Translations under genes and position numbers: made by a program | Part shown: in pieces, positions 1 to 11,701 of the stretch | Position numbering within the stretch: position 1 is the stretch's first letter | How the letters are laid out: every line of letters begins with the position of its first letter | From: Stomoxys calcitrans | Lineage: Eukaryota > Arthropoda > Insecta > Diptera > Muscidae | Direction: 5' to 3' | DNA length: 64,000 nt | Assembly (NCBI RefSeq): GCF_963082655.1 | Contig: NC_081553.1 | Location: 38,589,205-38,653,204, forward strand | The notes under the pieces: model-generated | What the model was told of the DNA's origin: nothing | The model's input: the letters and a program-made list of their open reading frames with translations, nothing else | Database searches by the model: none

Positions 1-224
1 TCCGACTGTGCTCAAGGAAAACAATAGAGTTGGAGACCTCCGCCCATACATGGTAGATACATTCCATCTTCCAGGAAATCTAATGCCGCAGACGTCAGCG
101 GTTCTTTGTTTCTCCTATGAATTGTATGAAAACATAGTGACGTTAACTCTTGTCTCTTTGATTGGGTTAAGACTCTCAGTGAATCGTAAGTGTGACAGTA
201 AACGGCACTGGCTCTATGTACATT

Positions 225-461
225 CTAATTCACTTTGTTCCCTCGGGTCAGCAAGTCCCGGCAGAGTGTATCATTCACCATCCTCCTCTGGTCCTCAATT
301 TCTTGATGACTCGGCCTAAGGTCGAAAGTAACTGAATGACAGAGATTGCAGTCATCCGCTAATAAATAAATCGGATTCGAAGTCTGACTCAAGAGATCGT
401 CATTGAAAATAAGAAAAAGGAAGGGAGAGAGGACACAGCCTTGTGGTACACCTGCGGTCAA
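225..461 (-). mobile_element. Non-LTR retrotransposon (LINE) reverse transcriptase remnant
   Basis: A 78-residue reading frame contains two adjacent reverse-transcriptase landmarks. The first is AGVPQGCVLSP (RT motif 4, usually GVPQGSVLSP). The second is LADDCNLCHS about 25 residues later, the catalytic ADD box (motif 5, normally F/Y-A-DD, here L-A-DD). The text downstream (MVNDTLCRDLLTRGNKVN) resembles the post-catalytic part of Jockey/LOA-like fly LINEs, but the frame then stops; 1-224 may hold a more degenerate continuation. No ORF1, poly-A tail or target duplication is seen. It is a dead fragment upstream of hth. Clade assignment is from memory of family patterns and is uncertain. Confidence 0.8.
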
Positions 462-553
462 TTTCTATTCAATGGATGAGAACCCTATATCAACTCGTAT
501 AGAGCGATCTCGAAGAAATCTCGAAGTCATTACCCATACCATAAGTGAGAAAT

Positions 554-793
554 TTACATAACTGATTCCCGACAATAAGTCGTATTCACTTTGACTCCAG
601 GCTCGATGAAAACGTTAGAAGAGCACCCACCGACGGTCACAGCAGCCCATAACATTACTTGAGATGGAATATTACTTCGAGTGTCTATTCGTAATCTCAA
701 ACTCTCGTCCATGCGCCCGGTTAAGTAAACATCATCGTCTACGAAACCACCACCATGGCATTTGGCAACGCAATAAGTAGCATTTAAAACCAT
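554..793 (-). mobile_element. mariner/Tc1-like transposase fragment, degenerate
   Basis: A 79-residue frame contains QVMLWAAVTVGG followed by VFIEPGVKVNTTYCRE. This matches the part of mariner-family transposases between the first and second catalytic aspartates (typically VMVWAGV...FIEPGVKVN...YR). The stretch GGGFVDDDVYLTGRMDESLR upstream is less recognisable. Terminal inverted repeats were not found around it and no full-length transposase is present, so it is a fossil. It lies 93 bases from the LINE fragment on the same strand; the two are unrelated insertions. Confidence 0.6.
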
Positions 794-964
794 TTATGAT
801 TCTTTATACAAACATTTTGTTCACTTTGAGGTGTTTGAGTTCGCCGACAAAAGCCGTTTGCGATTTTCCAGCTAAACAATAGATTTTTTTATGCTAATGG
901 CTGGCTTAGGAATCGATTTGCCGTTTTGACTCTTTAAACGCCTGGAGGTTGCATAATGTTAAAT

Positions 965-1240
965 AAATTGAAATTTGCCCATTAAGGAATAGGGGCAAAC
1001 TTCACACATATCAATGAGAGCAGTTCTATTCAAGTATAGCCGGCTCCGAACGGCGTGCGGCAGTGCTACACCTCTTATGAGGAGAAGTTTTTACATGACA
1101 TAATACCTCACAAATGTCGCCAACATTATGAGGGGATAACCACCACACCACAACATTTTATGATGGTCTCGCCCGGATTTGAACCCAGGCTTTCAGCGCC
1201 CTAGGCGGACATGCTAACCTCCTGAGCTACGGTGGCTTTC
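965..1240 (-). mobile_element. tRNA-derived SINE, family 1
   Basis: Read on the minus strand, the right end is a tRNA-like head. A box at 1218-1229 reads TAGCTCAGGAGG (Pol III box A), and 1175-1185 reads GGTTCAAATCC (box B). The body runs leftward through sequence shared with copies at about 6998-7318, 7484-7775 and 16745-17064. Shared landmarks are 'cattaaggaa', 'tcacaaatgtcgcc' and 'ggcggacatgctaacct'. It is not a functional tRNA gene because the cloverleaf is not preserved and it carries a long shared 3' body. Confidence 0.8.
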
Positions 1241-2800
1241 AAGGTGGTTTATTGTGGTTTTCTTCCAACGATTTTTTTTTCTTTAACTTCACTTTTGTTC
1301 AAAAACTTTGCCAATTGGCAACTCTCTCTATCTCTCTGCTAATGTTGTTGCTAATGGGGAGGAGGTAGATCAGCCTTATATAGTTGTAGGGAATTAACCA
1401 ACAACAGCAAGCACAAGTAGTACGATTTTTTTTGTTTTGTTGCTTTAGATATTTTCTCATTGCTACTTGCCTAGACGACGATGATGATGACGATGACGAC
1501 GATGGCAACGACGTGTGTGTGAAGTGATTATAAGCCGTCTCATTTCATCTAAAGACAAATAAATTTCAAATAATAACAACAAGAACAACAGCAAAACCCA
1601 TAGGCATAAGGTGGGCCCTCACTAGCCATTTAGAAATAACTTAAAGAGAGCAAAAATATAACACAAAAAATATTTTTTCATATATTTTTTTAATTTTTAT
1701 TTATTTTTAATAAATCATTTTTTCCGAATTATTTTATTTTGATTGAGTTATAACCAGCCGGTCGATTTTTTTTGAGCCCCATCATTTTTGTCATTTCAAA
1801 TGCTGTTGGTAAAATAAATTCGCCGCACAAAATGTGTGCGCAAAGTTTTTGACTCGTAAAGCCAACTGCTCTCTTAAACACTCTTCATAAATTTCTCCCT
1901 CATATGTATTTTCTTCGTACTCGCTGGCTCTCTCTCTTTCTCTGTCATAGTCTCTTTGCGGATTTTTTGATGAAGATGGTGGGTTTTTGTCATCGTGGCT
2001 GCCGCCGCCACCGCTACCACCTTCAATAGCCTTTGACAATGATGATTTACTTTTTGACAAACACATGCGCTTTTTTATCTTTTGTTGTTGGTGTTGTTGT
2101 TGCTTGTATAGCTGTTCGTTGGTGGTGTACTGTTTACGGGGCCATTAGCCATCCAGCCAGCCAGCCAGCCATCTATAACCAGAGAGTGAGTGAGAACAGT
2201 CATCTCTTTCTGGCTTAGGAAAATTTATGACTCTCATTTAGAGGGAAAAACAGGTAGTTTTCCTTGTCTTGCGCGCAGTTTTGAAAATTTATTTCAAATG
2301 AAATTTAATGGCACAATTGTTGCGCTCCATGAGCAAACACAAACATGCACACACACACACACACACAGTAAAGGCATCATACAACGAGAACAATTTCCTA
2401 CCTACTAAACTCAATGGATGGTTGCCGTTGTTGATGAGAGCACAACAAACACCACCACCACCACTTTAACACAACGAGGAGAAAAATGAGTTGTTTTTCA
2501 AACGAAGGCCTACACACATTCACACACACACACACCCATACAGCAGGCTAATAGAATCGAGCGTGCTCGTTGTGCGAGAGACCACGAGTATCTGTGTGAG
2601 GTGTAGTACTTGTGTGTGCCTGTGCTGCTGTTGTTGCCCTCAAACCGACTGTGTGTGTACGGTGCGGTGCTGTGCTGTGCTGTGCTGTATGCTGACTGTG
2701 TGTTGTTTACCCCCGCCAAGTTTAGTTTTCGTTGTGATTGACAAGCCCAGTGTGTATTTGCCTTCGAAACGCGTACGACGTGCTGCTGTGCTGTGTGAAT
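1241..2800. other. Gene-free upstream flank of hth with microsatellites
   Basis: No convincing coding sequence. Simple repeats include (CCAG)n near 2154-2170, (CA)n at about 2349-2367 and 2520-2535, and short CAACAA and ACC runs. The open frames here (for example 2491-2802, 2510-2902 and 2640-2963) overlap on both strands and are built from Cys/His/Thr codons of microsatellites, so they are not treated as genes. The hth transcription start may lie towards the right end, but I could not place a TATA box or initiator with confidence. Confidence 0.5.
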
Positions 2801-4390
2801 AGTTACACCACGATCGAGTAGTAGTAACACAAACCAAGAAAGAAAAAGCAGAAAACAACACATACCAACCGTACAACAATAATAATAATAAATAAAATAC
2901 AAAATAACAGTAAAGTCTCATACACCGACCGCGAGAGACCCAACCACACAACGCAACAACCAACCATCAATCCCAATCAAAAAAGATCACAACAAAATTT
3001 TTTATTTTTATTATTGAATGTAACAACAACACGGCAAGACCTACCAAAAATTTACCACAAATCTAAATAGAAAAGACGAATATCTTTTAGCAAACCCCCA
3101 CGTGTGAAAGAAAATAACTAAACAAAAAAGCGTTAAGGTTTCTGTTTGAAACAGTTTTGTGAAATGTCTGCCGGTTTTAAGCAAAATATTTGACATAAAC
3201 TAACCCAGAACACAGCGCAACAACGGCGTTTGAAAGACCCGTGTCTTTCCGATTTTTTGTTTTGAGAGAAAAAACACATCACAACAAGAAACTCTAGCAA
3301 AACGGCGGTAACGCGTTCTCCCTCCCGTGTAAAAAAAAACAGTGAAATTTGTGCATAAAATTAAGGAAAATCTTAGTGGGCAAAAAGCCGTCGCTTTTTG
3401 TTCATACGTAAAAACGCGCGCTTCGTATTATTTCGGTTTTGGTTTTATACAAGAAAACAAATTTTTTCCCTTAATTTTGCCATGATTTTTCTTTACAACA
3501 AAAGAAAAAGCTGCAAACTCTAACAAAAAAGAGATAATTTTCAACAAAACAAAAAAATTTATAATAATCATAAGAGAGTAAAGGAGGAACTGTGATATAA
3601 CAAAAAATTATAATTTTCTTTCTTCTTCTTCTGAAAAAAAATATATAAATTTAATCAACCAAAAAAACAAACCCTAAAGGTATACGACCACAATTTAAGC
3701 ATTAAATCATATTTTTCGGACAAAAAACCTCTGCAAAACCCCTACTCAAAAGCAAGAGCATCTACTGCTGCTTAAAGCCAACATGGATTTATGACCCAAA
3801 ACAAACCAATAAAAAAAAACAACAACAACCCATGTATACTAAATGTAATAATTAAAAAAAAAGAAACAACAACAACAAAACATACAAACAACAAATTGTA
3901 TACGATTTTTCTAAAACAAAAAACAAAACAAAAATTTTAATTTTGAAAATTTAAAACATAAATGTGCCTAAAATAAGTCAAAAATAAAAAAAAGAGAAGA
4001 AGAGAAATTCAGAAAAAAGCAAAACGGAATACAACAACTCCTGCTGCTCCTCCTGCTACACTTATCATTTTGCTAAATGAAGAAAAAAGTGACTAGTGCA
4101 TAGTAACTCCATTGAAACCAAGTTTTTTTTTTTTACAAAAATCCCCAACCTAACCATAACTAAAAAAAAAACAAGTGTTAAACTTTTGAGAGCCGCTATT
4201 CCTTACATCATCTTCATCAACCATCACTACAGCCCGAGCCAGAGATAATCCTTAAAAGAAATCATCGCGAAAAAAATTCTACAGCTCAATTTTTAGTTGA
4301 GTGTGTAGATTTTTTTTAAGTTTTTTACTTTTGTCTAATTTTTAACAAAAAGTGGCACAAATCGGGTTGGACATCGCTCCCAGAGCATTA
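2800..4390 (+). promoter_or_regulatory. hth: Probable hth 5' leader / promoter-proximal region
   Basis: This stretch directly precedes the hth start codon. It has no recognisable transposon, unlike most of the window. It is rich in A and in CAA/ACAA motifs, like long fly 5' untranslated leaders. A short upstream frame at 3164-3193 encodes MSAGFKQNI then stops. An in-frame TAA at 4343-4345 lies 45 bases before the hth ATG with no in-frame ATG between, which supports 4391 as the start. The left boundary is a guess; transcription starts and any leader introns cannot be seen from sequence alone. Confidence 0.35.
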
Positions 4391-4405
4391 ATGGCTCAAC
4401 CTAGG
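4391..4405 (+). CDS. hth: homothorax coding exon 1 (MAQPR)
   Basis: The first coding exon holds only five codons, M-A-Q-P-R, followed immediately by a consensus donor GTAAGT at 4406. Fly Hth proteins begin MAQPRYD. The next residues, YDDGLHGYGMDS, open the exon at 36842 in phase 0, so the join reproduces the family N-terminus. An in-frame TAA at 4343-4345 closes the frame upstream. Hth is a nuclear TALE-class homeodomain protein that binds Extradenticle, promotes its nuclear localisation and acts with Hox proteins in patterning (known from Drosophila). The exon is too short to find by frame length; it was placed by homology and splice-site logic. The 32.4-kb first intron suits a gene that is very large in flies. 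Confidence 0.88.
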
Positions 4406-5270
4406 GTAAGTAAAACAAAGAAAAAAACAACTCCCAAAAAAAACCCCCCAAGGTTATTGTGTGAAAATTTTGTGAATTAGGCGAAAAAAAAATCAAAATA
4501 GCGACGGCATTTTCAGGACTGAGGAAAATTTTTCTTTCTGCTGTTAAGAGGCTGTTTATACAAAGAGAATTTTGTATAATGTTTAGGATTTTCCTTAGGA
4601 TTTTTTTTTTTTTATTTTTTTTTTAATCCTATTATCTATGCCGGGCAATGATTTATGGTCTCTAAGAGCGTATCAAATTGTCTTGATTAATGGTTATTGG
4701 CGTTTAAAACAAAAAACTAGTTTTTTAGCATTTGTCTAAGGGAGATGAAGTTCAGATTTTGTTTAGTTTAGTTTAGTTTATGAAATTTTCCTAAACATTT
4801 TCTGAAGGGCAATGAAGTTCAGAAGAAATTCAAAAATAAAAAAAAATTTTCACCATAGGACAACAAAATGTAGAATATTTAAAAGGAGTTTTAAATTTTC
4901 CATCCGTATTTACAAAATTTAAAACAGCTTTAGAGTAGGTTTATTTGACAGTTCTATAAAGGAAATCTTTGCCAACTAAGCCTACTTCAATGATACTTCA
5001 AGTTATGTGAATATGGTCATTAGTTGTCATTAGGGTAGGCGTGGAAGAGAATGACAAGGCTTCATAAAATCCAGGAAATCCAGGAATCTATATAAGGCAA
5101 ATAAAGCCCACAAATTTTTCAAAAAAAAAAAAAATTTTTTAAAGAAATTTTGGTAAGACATTTGACGAGGGCAATGTTCAGAAAATTCAAAAAAAAATGT
5201 TTGCTTTAATTTTGGCATAACATTTTTGTACAAAATTTTGAGATTTTAGAGGAACGCAGTACAGAATATT
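4406..5270. other. AT-rich intronic sequence, little to report
   Basis: Start of intron 1. It is AT-rich, with poly-T tracts near 4602-4624 and a short (GTTTA)n run near 4760-4780. The 'ggcaatgaagttcag' text near 4809 already resembles the tandem family that follows, so the array may begin here in decayed form. No gene seen. Confidence 0.5.
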
Positions 5271-6740
5271 AAAACAAAAATCTTCCTACTGACGAAGGCA
5301 TTCAGAAAATTTGGAAAAAATTATAGTTAATGAAATTGCTGTTAAAATCTCCATAAGGGCTATGAGGTTACAAAAATGCGGAATACTTTCAAGTTTTTTT
5401 TTTTTGTATGACGATTTTCGCAAAAATCATTATAAGGAAAATGAAGTGCAGAAAATTCGGGAAATTTTACCTTCATGAAGGCAATGAAGTTCAAAGAAAT
5501 CAAAAAAATATGTATTTCTTAGTTTTGGTATACAAAACTTCAAAAGGAATAAAGAACAGAAGATTTGAAAAAATTTACTTCTTACAAAAATAAGGCATGC
5601 AGAAAATTCGAAAAAAATTTTAGTTAGCATGAAATTGTCCTCAAAATTTCCTCAAGGGCTATGGAGTCACAACAATGCAGAATACTTTCATGTTTCTATT
5701 TTTGTATGACAATTTTCGCCTTAAGGGCTATGAAATCACAAAAATGCGGAGTTCTTTCATGGTTCTATTTTTGTATGACGATTTTCGCAAAAATCATTAT
5801 AAGGAAAATGAAGTGCAGAATATTCGGAAAAATTTTATCTTCATGAAGGCAATGAAGTTCAAGGAAATTAAATAAAATTTTATTTCTTAGTTTTGGTATA
5901 CAAAACTTCAAGAGGAACAAAGAACAGAAGATATGAACAAATTTCATTCTTACAAAAAAAAGGATGCGGAAAATTCGGTAAAAATTGTAGTTGATGAAAT
6001 TGTCGTCAAAATCTCCTTAAGGGCTATGAAAGTCACAACAATGCAGAATACTTTCAAGTTTCTACTTTTATATGACATTTTTCGCAAAAATCTTCATAAG
6101 GAAAATTATTTACCGACAATTCGGGAAATTTTATCTTCATGAAGGCAATGAAGTTCAAAGCATTAAAAAAATGTCTGTTTCTTAGTTTTGTTATAAAATT
6201 TTTATAATAAATTTTAAGAGGAATGCAGTCCAGAAAATTTCTTTCTTTGAGAAAAAAGACATGCAGAAAATTAGGAAAAAATATTAGTTAATGAAATTGT
6301 TGTCAAAATCTCCATAAGGGCCAAGAAGTCACAAAAATGTTAAACACTTTCAAGTTTCTATATTTATATGACAATTTTCGCCTTAAGGGCTATGAAGTCA
6401 TAAAAATGCAGTATATTTTCAAGTTTCTATTTTTATATGACCATTTTCTTACAAATCTTCATAACGAAAACTTTGTACCGACAATTCGGGAAATTGTATC
6501 TTCATGAAAGCAATGAAGAACAAAGAATTCAAAAAAAGTTGTATATCTTAGTTTTGTTATTAAATTTTTATAAAAATTTGTAAGAGGAATACAGCTCAGA
6601 AAATTCAAGAAAATTTCCTTCTTCTAGAAAAGGTATCCAAACAATTCGAAAAACATTTAAGCTGATTAAGCTGACTATGAAGTCACAAAAATCCAAAATA
6701 CATTCATGTAACTGTAAGACAATTTTCGCAAAAATCTTTA
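5270..6740. repeat. Local tandem repeat, about 297-bp unit with internal ~70-bp duplication
   Basis: The phrase 'gggctatgaagtcacaa' and relatives recur near 5358, 5657, 5727, 6021, 6317 and 6387, i.e. spacings of about 299, 70, 294, 296 and 70. Each unit also carries 'tatgacgattttcgcaaaa', 'gaaggcaatgaagttcaa' and 'tttcttagttttg'. Copies differ by many substitutions, so the array is old. Small frames such as those at 5408-6142 are repeat translations, not genes. I found no other copy in the window and do not recognise the family. Confidence 0.75.
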
Positions 6741-6744
6741 TAAG

Positions 6745-6906
6745 GGAAGGTTAGATTAGGTAAGAGTGTTAGTCATTTACAGACTCACTTAGACAATTTT
6801 AAGTTCATTGTGATACCAAAGTAACGACAGATCAAGGTGTCTGGTGGCAATCGAACCCACGGCCCCCGCACTGGCAATGTGAGCACGCCACCCACTCGGG
6901 GCACCT
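6745..6906 (-). mobile_element. tRNA-like SINE, family 2
   Basis: The body 'tttacagactcacttagac' and 'ttttaagttcattgtg' is shared with 12045-12200. On the minus strand it begins with a tRNA-like head, GGTGCCCCGAGTGGGTGGCG, with box B GGGTTCGATTGCC read from about 6851-6863. The head differs from SINE family 1, so this is a separate lineage. A functional tRNA is unlikely because the anticodon arm region is not credible and the head is joined to a repeated body. Confidence 0.6.
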
Positions 6907-6997
6907 TCGTAAGAGAAAAATAGCGCCCAAAATTCGAAAACATTATTCGAGTTTTAGTTTTTAATACAAATTTTTAGAAAAATCTTCATAAAACTGC

Positions 6998-7318
6998 AAA
7001 ATGCAAATTTGCTCACAAACATTCCATTAAGGATCCGGGGGCAAACTTTTCTCATATCAATGAGTATTGTCCAATTAAAGTTTAAGCGTAATGATAGGTG
7101 ACTTCTTTTTACAGCTTTGTCCGAAAGGAATGCCGCTAAAACACATCTCCTTTGGGGGAGAAGTGTCTATCATTTATATGGCTATTTACCTCACAAATGT
7201 CACCAGCATTAGAAAGGTCATAAACACCGCTTAAAGTTATTCTTATGTTCTCACCATGATTCGAAGCCAGGGGTTTAGCTTCATAGGCGGACTTGGTAAT
7301 CTCTGTGCCACGGTGACC
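6998..7318 (-). mobile_element. SINE family 1 copy
   Basis: It shares the family landmarks 'aacattccattaagga', a 'cacatctcctttgggg'-like segment, 'tcacaaatgtcaccagcatt', and a degenerate tRNA-like head on the right ('gattcgaagccag', 'ggcggacttggtaatctctg'). Box B is mutated, so the copy is old and probably inactive. Confidence 0.7.
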
Positions 7319-7350
7319 TCTAAATCTTCATAAGAGACATGAATTACAGA

Positions 7351-7775
7351 AGTAAAATTTCCCATGAACATTCCATTAAGGAACAGGGGATACATCTCTC
7401 ATATCATTGTGTGCAGTGCGACTACAGTTTTAAGCTTCTCTCTCACCAAATCTTCATAAGGAACATGAATCACAAAAGTAAAATGTAAAATTTCCCATGA
7501 AAATTCCATAAAGGAACGGGGGATACATCTCACATACCATTGAGTGCAGTGCGATTCAACTTTTTGAAGCTCAATGATAAGTGGCTTCATTTTTATGCCG
7601 ACTCAAAATAGGGTGCCGCTTAGCGACAACACTTAGTAAAAAAGATTTAATATGGCACCTTTAGTAAGGAAATAACCCCCACTGAAACTTTTTCTAAAGT
7701 TCTCGCCACGATTCGAACCCAAGCGTTCAGGTGTCATAGGCGGACATTCTATCCTCTAGACCATGGTGTACTCTA
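7351..7775 (-). mobile_element. SINE family 1: truncated copy followed by near-complete copy
   Basis: A partial copy (about 7351-7440) ends abruptly, and a second copy (about 7484-7775) restarts with the same text ('cccatgaaaattcc', 'ggggatacatctcacatac'). The two are joined by a shared 'ctaaatcttcataagg' spacer, which also reappears after each copy. This suggests a local segmental duplication after insertion. The right end retains box B read as GGTTCGAATCG on the minus strand near 7708-7718. Confidence 0.65.
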
Positions 7776-8553
7776 AATCTTCATAAATATCATGAATTAC
7801 AGAAAATTGAGGAAAAATTTAATTTCTTCCTCTTTTGTGGAAAATTTTTGTAAAAATATTTAAAGGGAAAGATTATGAAAAGTTTTGCGTTATGGATTTT
7901 TTAAAAATCCTTATTCAGGATAAATGGTACTTTTTTCTCTTTTGTACGATTTGTTTGTAGAAATATTCATGAGGAAGGATTTAGAAAGTTTTTTTTTAAT
8001 TTTGTAAAAGTCTTTGCAGGAATCTTCCAATAAAGACTAGCATGAACCATACTGCGATGCCGACGCAAAATATTCTCGGAGACCTTTCCTCACAATACAT
8101 AACGCAAGTTATGTATTAGGCGGCTTTTAAAAAATATTTGAACATCACTTAGGTTAGGTTGAAAAAAAGTGCAGATATTAAACTGCCACTATGGACATAC
8201 ACCTAAGCCAGTAATCGGCTTGTTGTGCGCCCTAAATACAAGAAAAAAAAGTAACCTCAAAAAAGAAAATCAAAGTTAGAAATTCCGTTCTGCTTACAAA
8301 ATCCCTTTATAACACTGTAGACTTCTTTAAGCCCTTATTCTACAATTTCTAACTATTGTACAAGTTTCCAGATTTTGGTGTGTTTTTCTAATCAAAGATT
8401 TAGTGTTGCCCTACTTAACCTATTTCACAGTGCATAACACAAGAAAATTGAAAAACTTGTGAATAAAGTTTTTGTTCTAAGTAAATTACTGTCAAAATGT
8501 TGAAACCCATGGTAAAATCTTAAAAATTTCTCTAAGCGCCTCTTATCCAATAT
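7776..8553. other. Intronic sequence, no gene recognised
   Basis: AT-rich. A ~95-bp piece at 8145-8240 ('actatggacatacaccta', 'gtaatcggcttgttgtg') has the look of a dispersed fly repeat because its composition differs from its surroundings. There is no second copy in the window to prove it. Confidence 0.35.
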
Positions 8554-8805
8554 CTAATAGGGAGTTGGAAGATGCCTTTCATCACATATCATTTCTGCCA
8601 TGGATATTTTGGTTTGCCCAACCATCATTGGTCTGGAACCATCATTGGGATCCGATTCCAATGTCTTTCTTATTTCAACGCATTCACTAACAGTGCATAG
8701 TTTTATCTCCTTATGCGTAGTTTCTATTGCAAAGTTGGAATATACTTTCCTCCAATTGATTTTTCTTTCATATGAAATTCGTTCCGGTTGCTCTGCGTAA
8801 ATCAT
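8554..8805 (-). pseudogene. Unidentified protein-like fragment antisense in hth intron 1
   Basis: The 83-residue frame from ATG reads on to a natural stop (sequence ends DERHLPTPY). The frame is open about 19 codons further upstream of the ATG, to about 8865, before a stop. Composition is balanced and protein-like (KINWRKVYSNFAIETTHKEI, CVEIRKTLESDPNDGSRP), unlike the Lys/Phe/Asn-rich noise around it. There are no low-complexity runs. I do not recognise the family. It could be a retrocopy piece, a transposon protein fragment, a terminal exon of a nested antisense gene, or chance. Confidence 0.3.
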
Positions 8806-9079
8806 TTTTAGTTCCAGATCTAAACCGTATTCCTTTTTGTACAGCGTCTTGCTTATGTTAGTTCAAAAGGATTTTCTCACAATGCTCAATAGAAATCCAA
8901 ATCATTGGAACTATGTATAAGGAAGATAGATGAACTCTACAAGTCTGAACTATATGTCTGTTATTTATAATACTTCAATGGAATAAGTTCCACAATATAT
9001 ACCAACAAAGTTCAGTTAACAAGATTTTATGAGAAAAATACCTATGTTTATGACGTCAATATGTATGTAGCTTACATCA

Positions 9080-10290
9080 AAGTAGCTAATCATAGGCCTG
9101 CGATTTTCAAAAAAAATTTCTTCAGTAAAGTTAAGTGATGTCGGATTATGACAATTTCATTGCTTTCAGACGGAATCACAATCTTCATGTAGAAATTCAT
9201 GTCTTCTTCAAGATAATGCTAGGTTTCTTTAAAAGAGTCAGAAAGTTCATCTTCTTAATGAATGATATCAATAAGAAGTCAATATAATAAATAAAAACCG
9301 TGACTTGATTGGAAAGGCTACTTAAATCTTAGTGCTGATCAACTATATAGACATTGGAAGGAAGTCATACATATACAATCAAAATGTATGTAGTTTACGT
9401 CAAAGTAAATAGTCCTTTAATTGCCAGTTTCCTAAAAGATTTCTTCAGAGAAGTTAAGTGAAGTGAAGTTGAATTAAGACAATTTTCCTTCATCACAATC
9501 GTCGTATAGTAATTCTTCATATACGAATATTCTTCATTGAATGCTAAGTATTTTTAAAAAGAATCAAAAAAAAAGTTAATTTTTTAACTATTTATATCAG
9601 AATCGTGATTTGATTAGAAAGTCTACTTAAATCTTAGTGCTGACAACTTAAATCTTAGTGCTGAGCCCTTAAAGTGCAATTTTCCTAAAAGATTTCTTCA
9701 GAAAAACTAAGTGAAGTGAAGTTGGATTAAGACAATTTCATTGCTTTCAGACAGAAACACAATTTTAATATGGAAATATTCATATATTCTTCTTCTTCAT
9801 ATATTCTTCATGAATGCTAAGATTCTTTATAAGAGTCCAAACAGAGTTCATCTTCTTAACGATGGTTATCAATATGAAGTCAACATTACAAATATGAATA
9901 GTGATCTGATTAGAAATATTGCTTAATTCTAAATGCATATCAACTTTATAGACATTTGAGGGAATATGCAAATAAAATCAATATGTATGTATGTAGTTTA
10001 CCTCAAATTAACAAGTCATTAAAGTGTGATTTTCCTAAAAGATTTCTTCAGAAAAGTTAAGTGAAGTCGGCTTAAAACACTTGCACTTTACCACAATCAA
10101 CATGTAAAAATCCTTCATATGTTCTTCATGAATGCTAAGTTTCTTTAAAAGATTCAACAAAGTTTCATTCTCAATATGAACTCAACATTACAAATCAGCA
10201 TCGTTATTTGATTAGAAACATAAATCAGATCTTATTGCATATCAACTACAAAGACGTTAGAAAGAAGATGCAAATCATTATTTGTGTTAT
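9080..10290. repeat. Local tandem repeat, about 250-350-bp unit, four decayed copies
   Basis: The phrase 'gatttcttcagaaaagttaa' (and close variants) recurs near 9117, 9440, 9690 and 10045. Each copy is followed by 'gtgaagt', 'gacaatttcattgctttcag' or a decayed form, and 'atattcttcatgaatgctaag'. Units also share 'aaatcttagtgctga' and 'atgtatgtagtttac'. Copies are heavily diverged and have indels. No coding potential. This family is unrelated in sequence to the 5270-6740 array. Confidence 0.7.
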
Positions 10291-11700
10291 AAACATAATA
10301 TTTTATTAAAGACCTAAGTCCGTTGCGAAAGGAATAGTCTGAATTGTTAAAGGAATAAAGAACATTCATTTATACATGTCCTGGGAGAGAAAATAGCGAC
10401 TTTAGTGTTACTTATGTTCCATATGTAAGCCAATTTTAGTATAACTTGTTATACAACTAATGTATCAACAACAACAACACTGCTTTTACGCAAAATACAT
10501 TGCGTCAAAGTTCTTTTAAACAAAGATCTCTACATTATCATTTATACGATAATGAAATTTCCATACATGTAATTTCCAATACATTAAGATTCCTTGATTT
10601 AAACCCTGAAAGAATAGGGTTAAGACATATTTTTGTTGCATTAATGCCCATAGGAAACCATTAGTGAGCAAGTCTAACATTTTTATTGAATTTGCTGCCA
10701 AATTTTGTTCTTTGCTCAGATTTATATTTGCAATATACTTCAGAGAAGGCTATAAATATTAAATGTTAATGAATAATAAATTAAGTACAAAAATCTTTAA
10801 AAATCATTCAACATGACAGGCCTCAAGAGGCATTTTAAAAATTCCCAAAAAATCAACAAATTGATATTAAAGTTATAAACATTTCTTATAGTGATAAACA
10901 GTACTATTCAACTTGATATGAATAGCCAAGTTCGAATTTTCCTTCTACATTGGTTCTACCTATCTAAGGCGTATGCTATTCTCTTTTCCTTAAGTTTTTT
11001 TTACCTATTGAATATTTACAATGCCCAATATTCAAAAATCTTCAATAATTTCTTCAACAAATCTTTAGTTCACTAAAAGTTAATCTCCTTATATGGGATT
11101 ATATTGCACAGGTAGATGCATTAAAAGGAAATCTTTACAACTCCTTCCAGGAATTTCTTAAAGGTATCTGCTCACGCCCTTCATGCCAGTTGTACAGTTT
11201 TCCACAGCTATAAGCTAAAACTAAATAAATATGTTATTTATCTCAAACTTTGACAAAATGAAGATAAGATTAATGTTTTCTTTCTCAGAGTATAAAGTTA
11301 TAAGAAAACAAATATTTTTGTTAAAATTTTTATTTTTTAAGTTCATCTGAAAAAAATGAGAATGTTGTTTCTCAAGATACTATGCTACTCAAATAGGTTT
11401 TTTCTTTGAAAAAAAAAAACAGCATATATCATGGGATATAGAAAGGAATTTTCTTGTAGTTTTTTTACATAATATGTGAGTGAATTTGAAGTATGACAAA
11501 AGGCATTCCGTTTGTCGTTATGTTTGCCGGTTTATGTTAGATTGTCTTAAAAAGTCATCAGACCGACGCAATTCTTGTAGTTCAACCAATGATGGTTGGG
11601 CAGACCTAAATATCCATGGCAGGAATGATATGTAAGAGATTTGAAATATGGAGTTTTTATGATATTTCAACAGGATATAGTTATATATATAATATAATAT
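10291..11700. other. Intronic sequence, no gene recognised
   Basis: AT-rich unique-looking sequence with no repeated block, tRNA box or credible reading frame. Small frames (10516-10701, 10891-11076) have compositions expected of random AT-rich DNA. Confidence 0.5.
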
Positions 11701-11701
11701 A

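Noticed and set aside
1140..1240. Possible tRNA gene (box A and box B on the minus strand)
   Set aside because: The same head plus a 200-bp body recurs at several sites with mutations, which identifies a tRNA-derived SINE and not a tRNA gene.
2491..2963. Overlapping 103-130-residue frames on both strands upstream of hth
   Set aside because: They overlap each other antisense over microsatellite-rich DNA and are Cys/Ser/Thr-biased with no domain.
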